Shown: piece by piece, positions 33,716 to 44,866 of the stretch
Position numbering within the stretch: position 1 is the first letter of the stretch
Layout of the letters: each line of letters opens with the position of its first letter
Notes under the pieces: generated by a model
Databases searched by the model: none
The model's input: the letters and a program-made list of their open reading frames with translations, nothing else
What the model was told of the DNA's origin: nothing
Translations under genes and position numbers: made by a program
Source: Proales similis
Lineage: Eukaryota; Rotifera; Eurotatoria; Ploima; Proalidae
Direction: 5' to 3'
NCBI GenBank assembly: GCA_019059635.1
Contig: JAGVRJ010000008.1
Span: forward strand, 682,001 to 746,000
Length of the DNA stretch: 64,000 nt

Positions 33716-33937
33716 GGTCTCTCAATCTGTTGTTTTCTCCTTCCTGCGCTGCTTTTATTTAATTTTGTATTTCTTTATTGAATTTGATCACAAGACTGTT
33801 CTCTGTTTTATTTAGTTTTCTTGTTACAGCGGCTACGTCTGCGAGCATCCAAGACGAAGCGAATAATAAATGTGAAAAAGTCGAACGAAGCGTGTTGATA
33901 GAAAATAAGACGAGAAACGGTGCAAGTCTGGCCGAAG

Positions 33938-35318
33938 CTAAGGATTAACAAGAGCCTCTAGCTCCATGCGACGCATCATCTGCTCGTGTTCAAGTTCGCC
34001 AAAGCGAGCCTGCTTGGCCAGCAGCGCCTCGTAGCGAGACTGTCTGGCGTTTTGAAGTTCGATCTGCTTCAGCGCCTTTTCTTTGCGCTCTCGTTCGGCT
34101 TGCTCGGCTCTCTCTTCCATTTCGAGTGCGAGCTCTTTCTCGCGGCGTATTTGCTCGAGTCGCTTGCGCTTCCTCAGCAGTTCGTCTTCGCTCTCCTCCT
34201 CGAATTTGAGCATCTCGTTCGCGTCGTCCAAATAGGCGCGCACGTTCATGTTGTAGAGGTTGTTGATCAGCTTTCGCTCAAGTAGCCATCTGACGTTCAA
34301 GAACGCGACAAGCTGCAGCATGAATTTGACGAACGTGACGAACAAGAGCAGCACAACGAGCGCGTAAAAGTAATGCCACGCAAAGTCCTGGATTGGATTC
34401 AGGCACGCTCGCTTTGTATTGCAGCTGGGCGGCACAAGGTCGCCGTACAGATGAGGGTTCAAATAATGACAGCACTCGAACGCAATGTTCATCATCTCGA
34501 CCAGCCTCTCCTCGTAAGTGCCTGTCAGGACGTTCTTGAAATCGACAACCATCAACGGCTGCTCGTGCAACACAAGTAGCTGCTGCCGTTCGTATTCTCT
34601 GATAAGCTTGATTAGAGTCTGCGGAAGCTGGTAACTAATGATTTGCGAGGAGAACACGTGAATGTAAAGAGCGGTGAAGAGCTCGACAGGAACCACAATC
34701 AATGCGTAGATGAGGAAGGAAGTTACGTACAAAGCCTTAAGGTTGCGGCGCATTTGCTTCAAAGGTCGAACGAGCCTGATCCGTTCGTCCAATTGAACTT
34801 CTTGATTTCGTTCATGGTTCAGCTCGTTGTAATAAATGAGGAGCACCTGGTTGCGCACAATACGATCGAGTCGCGCGTCCGTATACGCCTCCAGCAGTCT
34901 CTGCATGTAAAATAGACCGGCGAGCTGAAAGAGCTCGATCAGAATGGAGACCACAAACAGGATGAGGAATATGCGCGAGCTGAAGCTGGCCACCATGCTC
35001 AAGCTTGTGTAAGGCAGAGAGTTGCCCATTCTGCTGATCAACACGAATCGTTTGTCCACATTGGTCCACAGGGTGACTGAAAACACCAGAAATGAGACGA
35101 GCAAATTGCTCAATTGAACGGCTCGTCCGACTCGAATAAACAGCCGACGCTGGTGACTCCATTCGCGGAAAAAGCGAAACTTCAAACGAACGAATCTGAG
35201 TCGAATATAGTCGAAGACTTTTCGCTTGGCCGACTTACTCGCAGAAGCGGCTGTGTCTGCTCGTTTGGCTTGGGCCTCTTTGAACTGAGCGAATCGTTCG
35301 ACTGGTTGAGCTTTTCAT
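33938..35318 (-). CDS. Tetraspanin-like four-helix protein with coiled-coil tail
   Basis: Two exons: 35318-35239 (ATGAAAAGC...) and 35195-33938, with a 43-base intron (GTAAGT...CTCAG), giving 445 residues. There are four membrane helices: about residues 50-70, 95-120, 180-205 and 300-325. The small loop is between TM1 and TM2. The large loop between TM3 and TM4 carries ECCHYLNPHLYGDLVPPSC and CLNPIQD. This matches the CC...PxSC layout of tetraspanins, although the usual CCG is CCH here. After TM4 come about 120 residues rich in E, K, R and Q (EEESEDELLRKRKRLEQ, LALEMEERAEQAE), a long coiled coil absent from normal tetraspanins. Converges on SCAP, 289 bases apart. Peripherin-like proteins are one alternative. 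Confidence 0.7.
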
Positions 35319-35839
35319 AAATGTGATCCTCACTTCCTTGTTTAGTTTGCTTGCATGGTTTGGACTGGGCATCGCCTGAGCGGTGAACAATTTCGATTCT
35401 CAGCCTTGATTTTACCTTAGAGCCCTAGAAATAGAAAGCAGAAAGCTAAAACTTGCTTGCTGGGTGCCGGATTAGGCTTGGCTTTGCTGTCTCGCATTTG
35501 CTCATCTAATTTGCCTCAAGAGAAAATTAGAGTCAAACGAAGCGTTCAAACGCTCAAGAAACGATGAAATCGAGTGGCCGAAAAAAATGAACGTGCGGCG
35601 GACGGCTTGCAGCTGGCTTTCAAGTTTACAAGCAAAACGAGAGAGTTGAGTTTTGAGTTTTATTATACATCTAACGTCAATTGAGTAAAGAGAGAGAGAG
35701 AGGGAGTCTAGCCCAAGTGAAAAGTACAAAACTGGAACAGAGCGAGACACCAAGTTTGGGGCTATTTTAGATAAGCAAAAACGAGGTTGTGATAAGAGCA
35801 CGTATCGAACAGGCGATAAGTCACTTGATGTAGAAGAGT
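35319..35839. other. Spacer between the receptor-like and tetraspanin-like genes
   Basis: Likely promoter of the tetraspanin-like gene and 3' flank of the receptor gene. A minus-strand frame overlaps but reads as antisense noise. No gene seen. Confidence 0.55.
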
Positions 35840-37573
35840 CTAATTTACTAGAGGGCTGCGTCGGCCCATGTTCGTTCTGTTGAATGGCCAGCGAATGAAA
35901 TAGCAGGCGAAGAGAATAATGAGGAACTTGTGCGAGGAGGCCAACAGCAACAGGTAGTCGGCAGGCTTGAGCAGAGCAGAGAACGACTGCATGCGGTGGG
36001 CTGAGCTCTCGTTTGCGAATGGATAAGTGCTCAAGTTGGCGGCCGCTTTGATCGAGCATTCGTCATTCAATGCGGTCCGATGGTCTAACTCGGACAATTG
36101 ACTTGATGAAGAGGAGCTGTTGGACGCGAACGACTGAGTCAAGAGCAAGTACATGATCAAGTTTCGAATGATCACCGAGGGCAGCGAGAGAACGGCGTTG
36201 AACAGCGACAACCAAATGACCGAGTCGACGAGTATGAAGCGCTTTTGCCGCTCTTTGATCGCATTCGGCTCACGCAACCGCTTCAACTCGTTCTCATTGC
36301 CGCAGCCGAATCCCATGAAGCAGCAGGTGCACGTGAACACTTGCTCGCCGCTTAGCCTCACACTTTTTGAGTATTTGTATGTCAACATGCCGATGAGGGT
36401 CAATTTGAATGCGCCGAGCACAAGCAGCATGAACAAGTCTACGCTCAGAATCAATATTGGCAAATGGTTGCTCAGATTGAGTATTTTACATCGGTAATTC
36501 ACAAAATTTAAACACAATAATCCTTGACCAGAACGAACAGAACCAGTCGAGTGATCTTTGATCCAGACGGGCTCGAATTCGGCTGGCACAGTCACATCGT
36601 CGCTGACCGAGCCGCACAGCCAGGCGACATGAAAGTAGGAGAAGACGATGAGAAGCATGAGAATCAGCGCCGAGCTCGGACTGAACAGTTGCTTCACCAG
36701 GTCAGAATAGCCGGTTCGATTTAGGCGACGTAAATGAATGCTGGCCTGTCTCCAGTTGAGTGCTCGGCTTGAGTCGGCATTCTGTGAACGCTGTGTGTCC
36801 TGCGCCTTGGGCAGTGGCGGTCGCGCTTTGCTCAACGCCGGCAACGACTCGAACGTGGCCGAGTTAATCTCTGCGTTCAGCACCTTGATTTTGGATATGC
36901 GCTCGAGCAGGCTGGCGATTGTGTAGCAGAACGAGCCGTAAAGGCTCAGAATTGTCAAAAAGTAATAGAGCTGGCAAACGCCCTGTAAGTCGACTAGTTT
37001 CGACTTGCTGGTCAAATGAACGCTTTTCAAGTGGCTCTGAATGGCAGCCTTGTCCACCATCACCTGATGAGGAGGCTCGATCGAATCGAATTCAAAACCA
37101 CGCGAGCTGATCAGATCGTTGAGAAACGCCATGTAATTTTGCGTTTTAATGAACACCGTCTCTTCAGAAGTGACATTGAAGCCGAACGAGGGTCTGATGG
37201 AACTCTGGGTGCTGACTGGCACTTTGGACAGGATCCAGTTGATAAGAACGATCAAATCTGAGACTAGAATGCCAATGAAATAGAGATAGAGGGTCCAATT
37301 GTGCTTTCGCTCGAACATGGACGTGCCGTCGAGCTCGAGTCTGGCGGCGTTTGTCTCACCGGGTGCAGCAGGCTCATTCTCTTCGATTGCGAGTTCGCTG
37401 CACGGTGCACGGAATGCTCGGGCTTCAATTTTGGAGAAAGAGTTGCGCTTTAGACTTCTCACTCGTCGCCATATTAACACGCAGGTTGTTAAATTGCCCA
37501 ATATGCCAATTGAACAGCAGTAGTAGAAAAACACATCCGAGTATCGGTTAAGAATTTCTAAATTCACTTTACA
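35840..37573 (-). CDS. Divergent seven-helix receptor (rhodopsin-like GPCR), 5' incomplete
   Basis: A 575-residue open frame with seven hydrophobic helices: VFFYYCCSIGILGNLTTCVLIW, LYLYFIGILVSDLIVLINWIL, YYFLTILSLYGSFCYTIASLLE, LILMLLIVFSYFHVAWLC, LPILILSVDLFMLLVLGAFK, VIWLSLFNAVLSLPSVIIRN and LLLASSHKFLIILFACYFI. The GN in helix 1 and the D in helix 2 (LVSD) match class A. The DRY motif is LER and the NPxxY of helix 7 is not evident. A cysteine starts TM3 (GVCQLYY). The second loop and the third loop are long and serine-rich. These marks fit invertebrate FMRFamide- or other peptide-receptor relatives. No in-frame ATG precedes the first helix; an AAAG 3' splice site at 37573 suggests an upstream start exon. 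Confidence 0.75.
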   Translation of the reverse strand, partial: CKVNLEILNRYSDVFFYYCCSIGILGNLTTCVLIWRRVRSLKRNSFSKIEARAFRAPCSELAIEENEPAAPGETNAARLELDGTSMFERKHNWTLYLYFIGILVSDLIVLINWILSKVPVSTQSSIRPSFGFNVTSEETVFIKTQNYMAFLNDLISSRGFEFDSIEPPHQVMVDKAAIQSHLKSVHLTSKSKLVDLQGVCQLYYFLTILSLYGSFCYTIASLLERISKIKVLNAEINSATFESLPALSKARPPLPKAQDTQRSQNADSSRALNWRQASIHLRRLNRTGYSDLVKQLFSPSSALILMLLIVFSYFHVAWLCGSVSDDVTVPAEFEPVWIKDHSTGSVRSGQGLLCLNFVNYRCKILNLSNHLPILILSVDLFMLLVLGAFKLTLIGMLTYKYSKSVRLSGEQVFTCTCCFMGFGCGNENELKRLREPNAIKERQKRFILVDSVIWLSLFNAVLSLPSVIIRNLIMYLLLTQSFASNSSSSSSQLSELDHRTALNDECSIKAAANLSTYPFANESSAHRMQSFSALLKPADYLLLLASSHKFLIILFACYFIRWPFNRTNMGRRSPLVN

Positions 37574-38092
37574 ACAAAAAAGAAATTAATGCGCGACTGG
37601 CAGCAAAAAGCAAGCAACTCGATTTCTGCTGGCGGGCGTCTGTGAATGTGAAAAGAAATTTCGGCTCGCAGATTTATGGCCAAAAAATAGAAAGCATTTA
37701 ACCAAATTACAAAAGTCCACTTCCGCTCATTTCAGCTCAGATCGACATGAGCGCAATCAGTGTTTGCGGTTTTCCGGTGCTGTTGCGAAACATTGAATGC
37801 CAAACAAGAATTAGCCGGTTAATAATAATAAGCGTTGGCAAACAAATTGACATAAAGTGGTGATTGAGAGTCACTCAAGCATCCATGTTTTCCTTTCTCC
37901 TAACGCCGCCTCAATTTGGCATCAACTCTTTATTTTAATTAGCTCTTTGCCAATCGATCGCTTGACGCATAGGTTGACGATCGTTAGTTACCTTTCCTGT
38001 GGCTGGCAAGCCATCGCTCAATAAATCACTTGCCATAAAATATTAACACGAGAAAACGAGGCCGGTATTTATCCTTAATAGAAGCCGTTCAT

Positions 38093-38111
38093 GCAGCAGC
38101 AGCAGCAGCAG
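38093..38111. repeat. (GCA)n trinucleotide run
   Basis: Six to seven units in non-coding sequence. Confidence 0.85.
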
Positions 38112-38588
38112 AAGGCCAGAGGCTTGCATAGCCAAAACTTAATAAAGAACAAAAAATGCCGGCAGCCTAGACGCAGTTGAAATCTGTTTGCAATGCGCTG
38201 AATTGAAAAATAAGCAAAACAGCGCAAGCAGATAAGAAAGCAGCAGAGGCATGTGAAGAAATGAGATTTGGCCAAGGCAGATGGATGCACTGCATCATGA
38301 ATAGATAGATAGAGAGAGAGAGAGAGAAAGGGTTCAAGAGAGCGAGTCGGAGAGGTTCAGAAGAAGAGCAGGAGGAACCGGATTAGAAATCGCAGATTGC
38401 GCTTAGAGAAGCTGATCGGGCACAAGTCGATTGAAGGAGCTTGGAGTGGTTGGAGCAGAGATGCAATAATGGTAAACATCCTGTGTCTGACGCAGTTCGG
38501 TGCTCAACAGCGGCATGTCGATTATTTTTGGCTTAATAAGCATGCAGATGCCGACTCGGCTGATGAAGAGAATCGTGATGATCAGGGC

Positions 38589-38613
38589 CATGATGATGAT
38601 GATGATGATGATT
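38589..38613. repeat. (ATG)n trinucleotide run
   Basis: About eight units, followed by a degraded tail of ATT triplets. Confidence 0.9.
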
Positions 38614-40326
38614 ATTATCATGAACCAAGGACATACATCTGCTCGCTCAGTACTCACCAGACGTTTAACAATAAGCAATAAATAAATGATGTGGGAATTA
38701 ATTAGGTCTGCTGGTCTAGCAAGTCTTCTCTGCCGCCTGTCTTGGGTCTCATGTGCATCAGCAAAACACCAATTTTATTCAACGACACAAATATTCGATT
38801 CTTTGGCTGCTTGTCAGTTGATGAGTTGCAAGAGAGCAGCTCGCTTTAGAGTATGAAAGAATAAGGGAAACAAAGAAAATAGAGAGAGAGAGAGCGCGAG
38901 CAACAGAAAGTAATGGGAGACCGGATAAATTGATTGAAGAGACGAGTTGTCAAGTCACGAAATGTCAACTCGCATGAAAGCGCGCCCGAACACGTCTAGA
39001 TTGTGGAACAAATGCTAATCTACGAAATTCTAATTTGATTAAGCTCTGAGACGATGCGAATGATAAGAGGAAGAGAAGAAAGCGCCGAGGCAAGCAACCT
39101 AACGCTCAAAGTGAATTGATCTGGTGAGGTAAGGAACAATTTGGTAATGAAATCTGCACGATCCTCTGATATCGCCCGAGGCTGCAAATGCAATATTAAT
39201 GCTCGCAGGAATCCAGTTCGAGTTGAAAAATAAAAAGAAAACTCAATTGCATCCGGCAAGATGCGCACAGAATTCAATGAACAGATCTAAACTGACGCAA
39301 ATCGAAAATAGCCTTGAGATGCGGCGTCTTCATTCGGCCTGCCTGCCTGCCTGTTGCTCATTCTGGGCCTTTCCGACTGAGACCTGGGTGCCTCGGTTCG
39401 GATTGTTTTCGGGCGTCTCATCAGAAACTGCCTTCAAGACTGCAGGTGCTGTACAAACCAGTTACGATTAAATCAATTATTTTGAAAGGAGCTTAAAAAG
39501 TCTGACGCAACCATGCCGCGTTCACAATTGCTGATGGTCGTATGAAACAGCGAACGTTGTGTAAGAAGCAGTTTGGCAACAAGCGTGAATGCGCTTTTAA
39601 TTGAGACGCTTTCTCATTTCATTCTTTTTTCATGCAATTGTCAGGCACATTTATCGGCCTCATAATTTAAAGCATTCTCATGCTCAATGTATGCAGACAC
39701 CTTAAATAAATGTAATCGATCACAATTAGGAGCGCTTGTCTGAATAAAACAAACGAAGAAGAAATAAAAGCTCGCAGGCTGTAATTGCCGGCTAATTTAA
39801 AGCAGCAGAGAGAAGCAAGCGATACTGATAATGATGCAAAATGAGAGCTCATCTTGCAGGAATGAAGTAATCAACGCTTGATGCGAGTGATGTATGATAT
39901 GAAACATGATCTGGCAGATGGCTCTCAGTCAGACACCGCCGTTCAGACCGAGTCCGCCGACCGGTGCTAGAATCGAATTGAGCTCATTTTCGATTGATTT
40001 AAACCTGGCATATGCCGTGGGCTGTTTTTATTCCCTCCTCATGCATTTTTCTACTCTTCGACTCGAATCCGAACAATAAACAGAACAGGTCCACTCCTCT
40101 CCATTTTTCAGATTGCTTTCAGATCAAAATTAGCTGAATTGAAGACGAGCAAAGGAAACGCCTGCGAGAAATCTGATTTCACTGAGCATTGCGCTAACAA
40201 ATTGCATTTGTAATAAAAGAAGAAAAACAGATTGAAGCTGGGTTGTTTATTCATAAATATATTGGTTAAATTTTGATTTTTTCGGTGCTCTTTTCTATTT
40301 TTAAAGTGAAAAGAATCGATAAAATT

Positions 40327-40932
40327 TTAAAAATAGTCGAAATTTCGTTGCGGATTAGAGCCAAGTCGCACTGAACTAGAATGAAACGGCCAATCAACGA
40401 AGGGACCGCAATTATGTTCGAACGACGAGAAGCCATAACAAAGCGAATTATCAGCCATTTGGTCGGTTGACAATAATAGATTTAAATGCTGAATGTATTC
40501 GATGGTTAGCTGCAGTACCTTCAGCTTTGATAGGCGTCCTTCTCTGTGATCAAGCCGCCTGCAAGTCGATGCGTGTGTGTTCTCTTTGTCTTGTTGAGCG
40601 TCAATGCTGCTTTGGTTCAAATATGATTCAACCAGCTTATGACGTAATCGGTTGAACTCATTGTTCAACTGACGCACTCTTCCTCTTTCGCGGGCGTTGC
40701 GCCTTTCTAGCCGCTGATCTTCACCTGATCTCGCAATGTTGGATTCTATTTCACACAATGCTCGCTTCCTGCCGCAGCTGCCGCTCGCTCCTGCTTCCAG
40801 CCGATTCATCGACGACGCGCTTTGTCGCTCTGCTCCACTGTCGTATCGAATCTCGTTATTTTTCATCCATAGACGCTGATCTCTGTTTTGCATATTGCAC
40901 ACGGTCCAGGGTAAGGGCTGATACGAGTTCAT
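40327..40932 (-). CDS. Achaete-scute-like bHLH transcription factor with enlarged loop
   Basis: One-exon gene, ATG at 40932 (MNSYQPLPWT) to TAA at 40327, 201 residues. The basic region and helix 1 read RRNARERGRVRQLNNEFNRLRHKL, the achaete-scute pattern (family: RRNARERNRVKQVN). Helix 2 reads LSKLKVLQLTIEYIQHLNLLL. Between them lies an insertion of about 30 residues (SYLNQSSIDAQQDKENTHAST), while most family loops have about 10. I looked for an intron that would remove it and found no GT-AG pair that keeps the frame. These proteins, with a Daughterless-type partner, bind E-boxes and specify neural progenitors. One-exon structure and isolation in a gene-poor stretch are typical for proneural genes. 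The gene may be another class-A bHLH of the same group. Confidence 0.85.
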   Translation of the reverse strand: MNSYQPLPWTVCNMQNRDQRLWMKNNEIRYDSGAERQSASSMNRLEAGASGSCGRKRALCEIESNIARSGEDQRLERRNARERGRVRQLNNEFNRLRHKLVESYLNQSSIDAQQDKENTHASTCRRLDHREGRLSKLKVLQLTIEYIQHLNLLLSTDQMADNSLCYGFSSFEHNCGPFVDWPFHSSSVRLGSNPQRNFDYF

Positions 40933-41725
40933 ATTGAGCAAGATCAAGTCACTTTCGGTTCTGATTTCTCAAATTTCTTAGCCTCTGCTTTTATAGGCCT
41001 GGTCGAGATGAGTTGGCATTGATTGGCTCGTTCGATTGACTTTTATGCGTCAATGATCGGCAAGAATTTTACGCCCTCACGCTTACCATGATCCAATCAC
41101 CATTCAACCTGTGTCTTATCAGATCTTCCAAACATTCGAGCGATCGAATCAAAGCCTTCGGAATTGATAAGTAAATGATCTCGAGAGTGTTGCCCACGAG
41201 TCGTTCATTTCCAATATTAAGCTCGGCGTCGCAACCGGTTTATGCTGGCGCGGCCGTTTAGGTGAAAGTAATTTTAAAACTCAAAAATAATAAACCAACT
41301 TGTTTGATTATCGAGTTGACTGAGGAGGCAGGCCTCTCTCTCTCTCTGTCGTCTCTTTGTCGACTGCGACTGCTCCCATACGCGTGGGTGTGCGTGTGTG
41401 TGGGTCATGAGTTGTTTGAAGAGCAGTTCGGTGTAAACAGAAACTAAAACGAGCGAATGGAAGAGACTGTAAATTGCACGCCGAAATGCGGTGCCGAGTT
41501 GAAACCTCTTGAATGTGCAGCTTAAGCGCGAGCGAGACGTGTTCTTTTCGCTGCTTTTAATTAGCACAGTTCCGGTCGCATGTTGTTTCAGAAACAGCTC
41601 GATCAAACAAGCTCGTTCGCGAGCGACGGGGTTTTCTACGATCGAGTGCCAACGGCTCAAATAGCACAAGAAAAAAAGAAACAAGTAAACTTAAGTGAAA
41701 GCGAGTCGCTAGTTTGGCACTAAAA
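40933..41725. other. Region upstream of the bHLH gene
   Basis: About 800 bases between two divergent starts. It has a (CT)n run near 41336-41348 and a (GT)n run near 41392-41400. Probable promoter of the bHLH gene. No gene seen. Confidence 0.5.
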
Positions 41726-42154
41726 ATGACTTTGCCGCTGAAATCCGCGTTGGCACAAAACAAAGGCGTCAGAAACAAACACAAAGTGACCAAGTTCTTG
41801 CTGCCTGACGAGCTTCCGGAGCTGAGCAATCGGTCAGCTGGCTTGTCGATCCCAAACAAGGCCCAACATTCGCCCAGTCCGTTCAGCATCGTGCCCGAAA
41901 CCGCTTCGGGGCCGAGCTGTGTGCCGAGTACACATGAAGTTGATAGAAAGACGCCGGAGGTCGTATCAATCGATTTCAACTATTTCACGTCGAGTCGAAC
42001 AAGAACGCCGCGACAACGAACATCGGACTCGAAATCAGACCCACGAGAGTCAACAGACCAGCGTGAGAAAGCTCGTTCTGCCGAGCTGCAAAGAGAGAAG
42101 AGCGGCGAGATATTTATTCAGACCGTCTCTCATTTGAATGTGTTCAGCGTCTAA
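41726..42154 (+). CDS. Orphan ORF, 142 residues
   Basis: Starts at an ATG in a strong context (TAAAAATGA) and ends with TAA. It is basic and low in hydrophobic residues, with a serine/proline-rich middle (IPNKAQHSPSPFSIVPE) and a tail rich in R, K and E. No domain or signal peptide. It looks disordered. The good start context and length make it plausible, but random occurrence cannot be excluded. Confidence 0.4.
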   Translation: MTLPLKSALAQNKGVRNKHKVTKFLLPDELPELSNRSAGLSIPNKAQHSPSPFSIVPETASGPSCVPSTHEVDRKTPEVVSIDFNYFTSSRTRTPRQRTSDSKSDPRESTDQREKARSAELQREKSGEIFIQTVSHLNVFSV

Positions 42155-43093
42155 AAGAGCCGCGAGCCATCTCACCTTGTGTGCGCTCCTGGTCTATATT
42201 GTGCCAGCGTGAGTCGAGAATCAATGTTTATTTAAGCAAATATTTAAAGCCAATTGAGCAAACTCAGTCGAACGAAAAGATCAAGTAAATGATCAGATCA
42301 TTGGGGAATAGAGACAGAGGATTTGTTGGTCATAGCTGACACCTTTACGCTCGCTGGCCAATCGAGCTAATCGAACAATCACGAGCTCGCATCTTTAGAA
42401 TCTCGCTCGGGCGGAAGACAAACACGTGTCGAACAGGAATGAACGAGAGGCACGCAGAGCTGTTGACCATCTCTAATAATACAGCATTTGATTGACTCTC
42501 GTTTGATTCTTTTATAAAATGCCACCGCCGCTGCCGCCATAAAGCACGTCGCTCACTTAGCGATGAATAACGAGCGCTTCTGTCTGAATCTCGCTTTAAT
42601 TCTGATGATGAATAAAAACAACACGAACAAAACAACAAACGCCGCCAAAGATCTTTTCATCGATAAATACTTTCTCTGTGTCTTTCTCTTCACTAATGGA
42701 CTTGGTCAAAAGAACGGGGACGAACGCGTCTTGTGTTTTCTATGATCTCTTGTTTAAACGATGCGAGGCGGACGGGGGATGAGGAGGAGGAGGAGAATCA
42801 AGGCACCTCAAATGTGTGCTTAACTCAGACTATAATTAGAACGAGTCACCGACTTTGAGTCGCTAGATTAGGGCCTGTCAATGTCGTGCTCTCACTTGCG
42901 CAAAGATTAATAGAAGCAGCCAGGTGAATGAAAGCAGCTCACTTTTGTATCGCATTCGTTTGATTTATTCTTGGCATTAAAAGAGTTCAACATGTCAACA
43001 AGAGGCAGAGAGAGAGAAGAAAAATGACTGTAAACGAACAACCTAGGCAACCAGGTAGGATCGGAAGGAGGAAAAGAGGAGCAGAATACGCTC
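42155..43093. other. Spacer between orphan ORF and HPDL
   Basis: About 940 bases with no supported gene. Short GGA-rich run near 42775-42795. Confidence 0.55.
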
Positions 43094-44442
43094 TCAAGCG
43101 TTCCTGGCCATTTCTAATTGCACTGCGTCCCACAAGGCTTTGATGTTGGCTGCGCCGAAGCCGCGCGCGTTGCCCACTCGTTGTATGAGCTCGAAGAAGA
43201 GCGTGTTGCGTTCGAACACGGGCTGGGTGAAGACTTGAAGAAGAAAACTCTGATCGACTGATTTGAGCTGGCTTCCGTCAGAGAGCTGCTCAGTGGCAAG
43301 TTCGGCGTCCAGTAGAACGTGATTGTCTCTCAGCAACTCAACGTCCAAGCCGCATGCGGCTATTTCGTTCCGCTTGCTTGCCTAGGACAAAATTTCAAAG
43401 TCTGAGAAGTGAGACTGTGGTTGGTAGCAGCTCTTACCGACTTGTAGTAAGCTTCGGGCGTGGCAAAGTAACTCACGCCGCAGTTTCGCTTGCTCTCCTT
43501 AACAGCGGCCACAATGTCCGGCGTGTGAAAGCCGATGTGTTGGATGCCGGGCCCGTTGTTCTCGCTCAGAAATATTCTTATCTGATTTTTGGCATCGCCG
43601 CTTCTCCCTTGGCCGTCGTCGTCGTCGTCAATTGGTTCGGCAATAACAAATTTAAAATCGTCCGATTGACGGTCAAATCTGACGCCAGTCTCTGCGCACA
43701 TCCAGTAATTGATCGCTCTGATTTTCATTCCCGACTCGCCGGTGCGCACTAGAAGACCGTCGTGCTCCTCACGGCTGATGTGAAAGTGACGCATGTTGAA
43801 CACGTCGGAGTACCAGTCGATCAGGTGCGTCGACTCTTTCGGACGCATGGCATAAGTCAAATGGTCAAAGTGAGTGGCCCTCAGCGATTTCAATTCGCTC
43901 GATTCACTTTTGGATGGTAAGCAACCGAAGCCGGGCAAGTACTGGCTGCCATTCAATTGACCTTGTTCGAACTGTAGCAGCGTGTGAACAACGCCGTCGA
44001 CGCACGATTTGATAAGGGCACACTCGACTTGTTCTCCGCCGCTGCCGCCTGAGTCGAGTCGAAACTTGTCGCGCAGAATAGGAACATTGTGCTTGCGGCA
44101 GTTGTGCAGAATTTGGTCTAAATTGCAAACGCTGAGGGCCGCGTTGAAAGCAGAGTCGCCGCGCGCCACAATCTGCTCGAATAGACGCGGATCGTGACGC
44201 TCAATGATCTCCATTGAGCTTGGATAGTCACTTGGCAAATTGGCTGTCTCCACATGTCGGTTTGTACTCTGCTCGAGCGATGTGACCAAAAAGTTCATCG
44301 AATTCAAATTGAGCCACGATTGCTCATATTTGCCAGTGCGGCGCGTGCACACCGACTCAAATCCGAAGCCTTTGGTCAATACGTTGACTAGACGCGCGCT
44401 CGAACGACAAAATATTTCAAAGTGATGCAAACAACTAATCAT
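43094..44442 (-). CDS. HPDL: 4-hydroxyphenylpyruvate dioxygenase-like protein
   Basis: Two exons, 44442-43438 and 43381-43094, give 430 residues. It is an HPPD-superfamily enzyme with two VOC halves. The ring of three iron ligands is kept: His in HFDHLTYAM, His in IQHIGFHT and Glu in FFELIQR. The end, GFGAANIKALWDAVQ, matches HPDL better than HPD, as do GPGIQHIGFHTPDI and the YYKS after ATPEA. HPDL in mammals is mitochondrial and makes 4-hydroxymandelate for coenzyme Q headgroup synthesis. The start, MISCLHHFEIFCRSSARLVNVL, has basic residues and few acidic ones and could be a presequence, though it overlaps the first VOC strand. About 60 residues longer than human HPDL, mostly in an acidic loop (DDDDDGQG) in the second half. 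Confidence 0.9.
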
Positions 44443-44866
44443 TTGCGGCGACCGAGAGTGAGATGGATGGGCGACGGCCGCAGTTTATGCTGATAAAAGC
44501 CGCCACTGGTTGATGAACGTTTGCTTATATAACGTCGCTACCACGCTCTGTGAGCTGACATAACACTCGCAGACGTATATTTACCCCTATTCTCTCTCTC
44601 TCTCTCTCTGATGATGCTGCCTTTCTTGCTCGCTCACGCACTCACACTCTAAAAATTGAATGCAAAACAAACTTGAGCGAGCGCGTCTAGTCTGAAAAGT
44701 CCTTTCTGCTTGGCCTACTGACAATGCCCAACTGCCGTGTCTGGTCCCAATTAAGCTCAAGAATGGCTAGAATGTGCGCAAAGAATTTTATTCTCACAGC
44801 CGAGACGAACGGCGCCACATGAGTCTAATGATCGTTCTTGGCTCTGACAGGCAGAATCAAATATTA
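44443..44866. other. Spacer upstream of HPDL and 3' of the dynein gene
   Basis: Holds a (TC)n run at 44590-44609 and AT-rich sequence. The HPDL promoter probably lies here. No gene seen. Confidence 0.55.

Larger units (their letters stand above)
37574..40326. other. 2.75 kb gene-poor stretch upstream of bHLH gene 3' end
   Basis: No gene with domain support. Holds several simple repeats: (GCA) at 38093-38111, (GA) at 38311-38327, (ATG) at 38589-38613, (GA) near 38880-38892 and (CCTG) near 39338. Open frames of 60-94 codons here are repeat-driven. The first part may hold the missing start exon and promoter of the receptor gene. Confidence 0.55.

Noticed and set aside
38400-38685. Possible small gene around the ATG repeat
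   Set aside because: Three overlapping frames on both strands are opened by the trinucleotide repeat itself; residues are runs of I, M or D.
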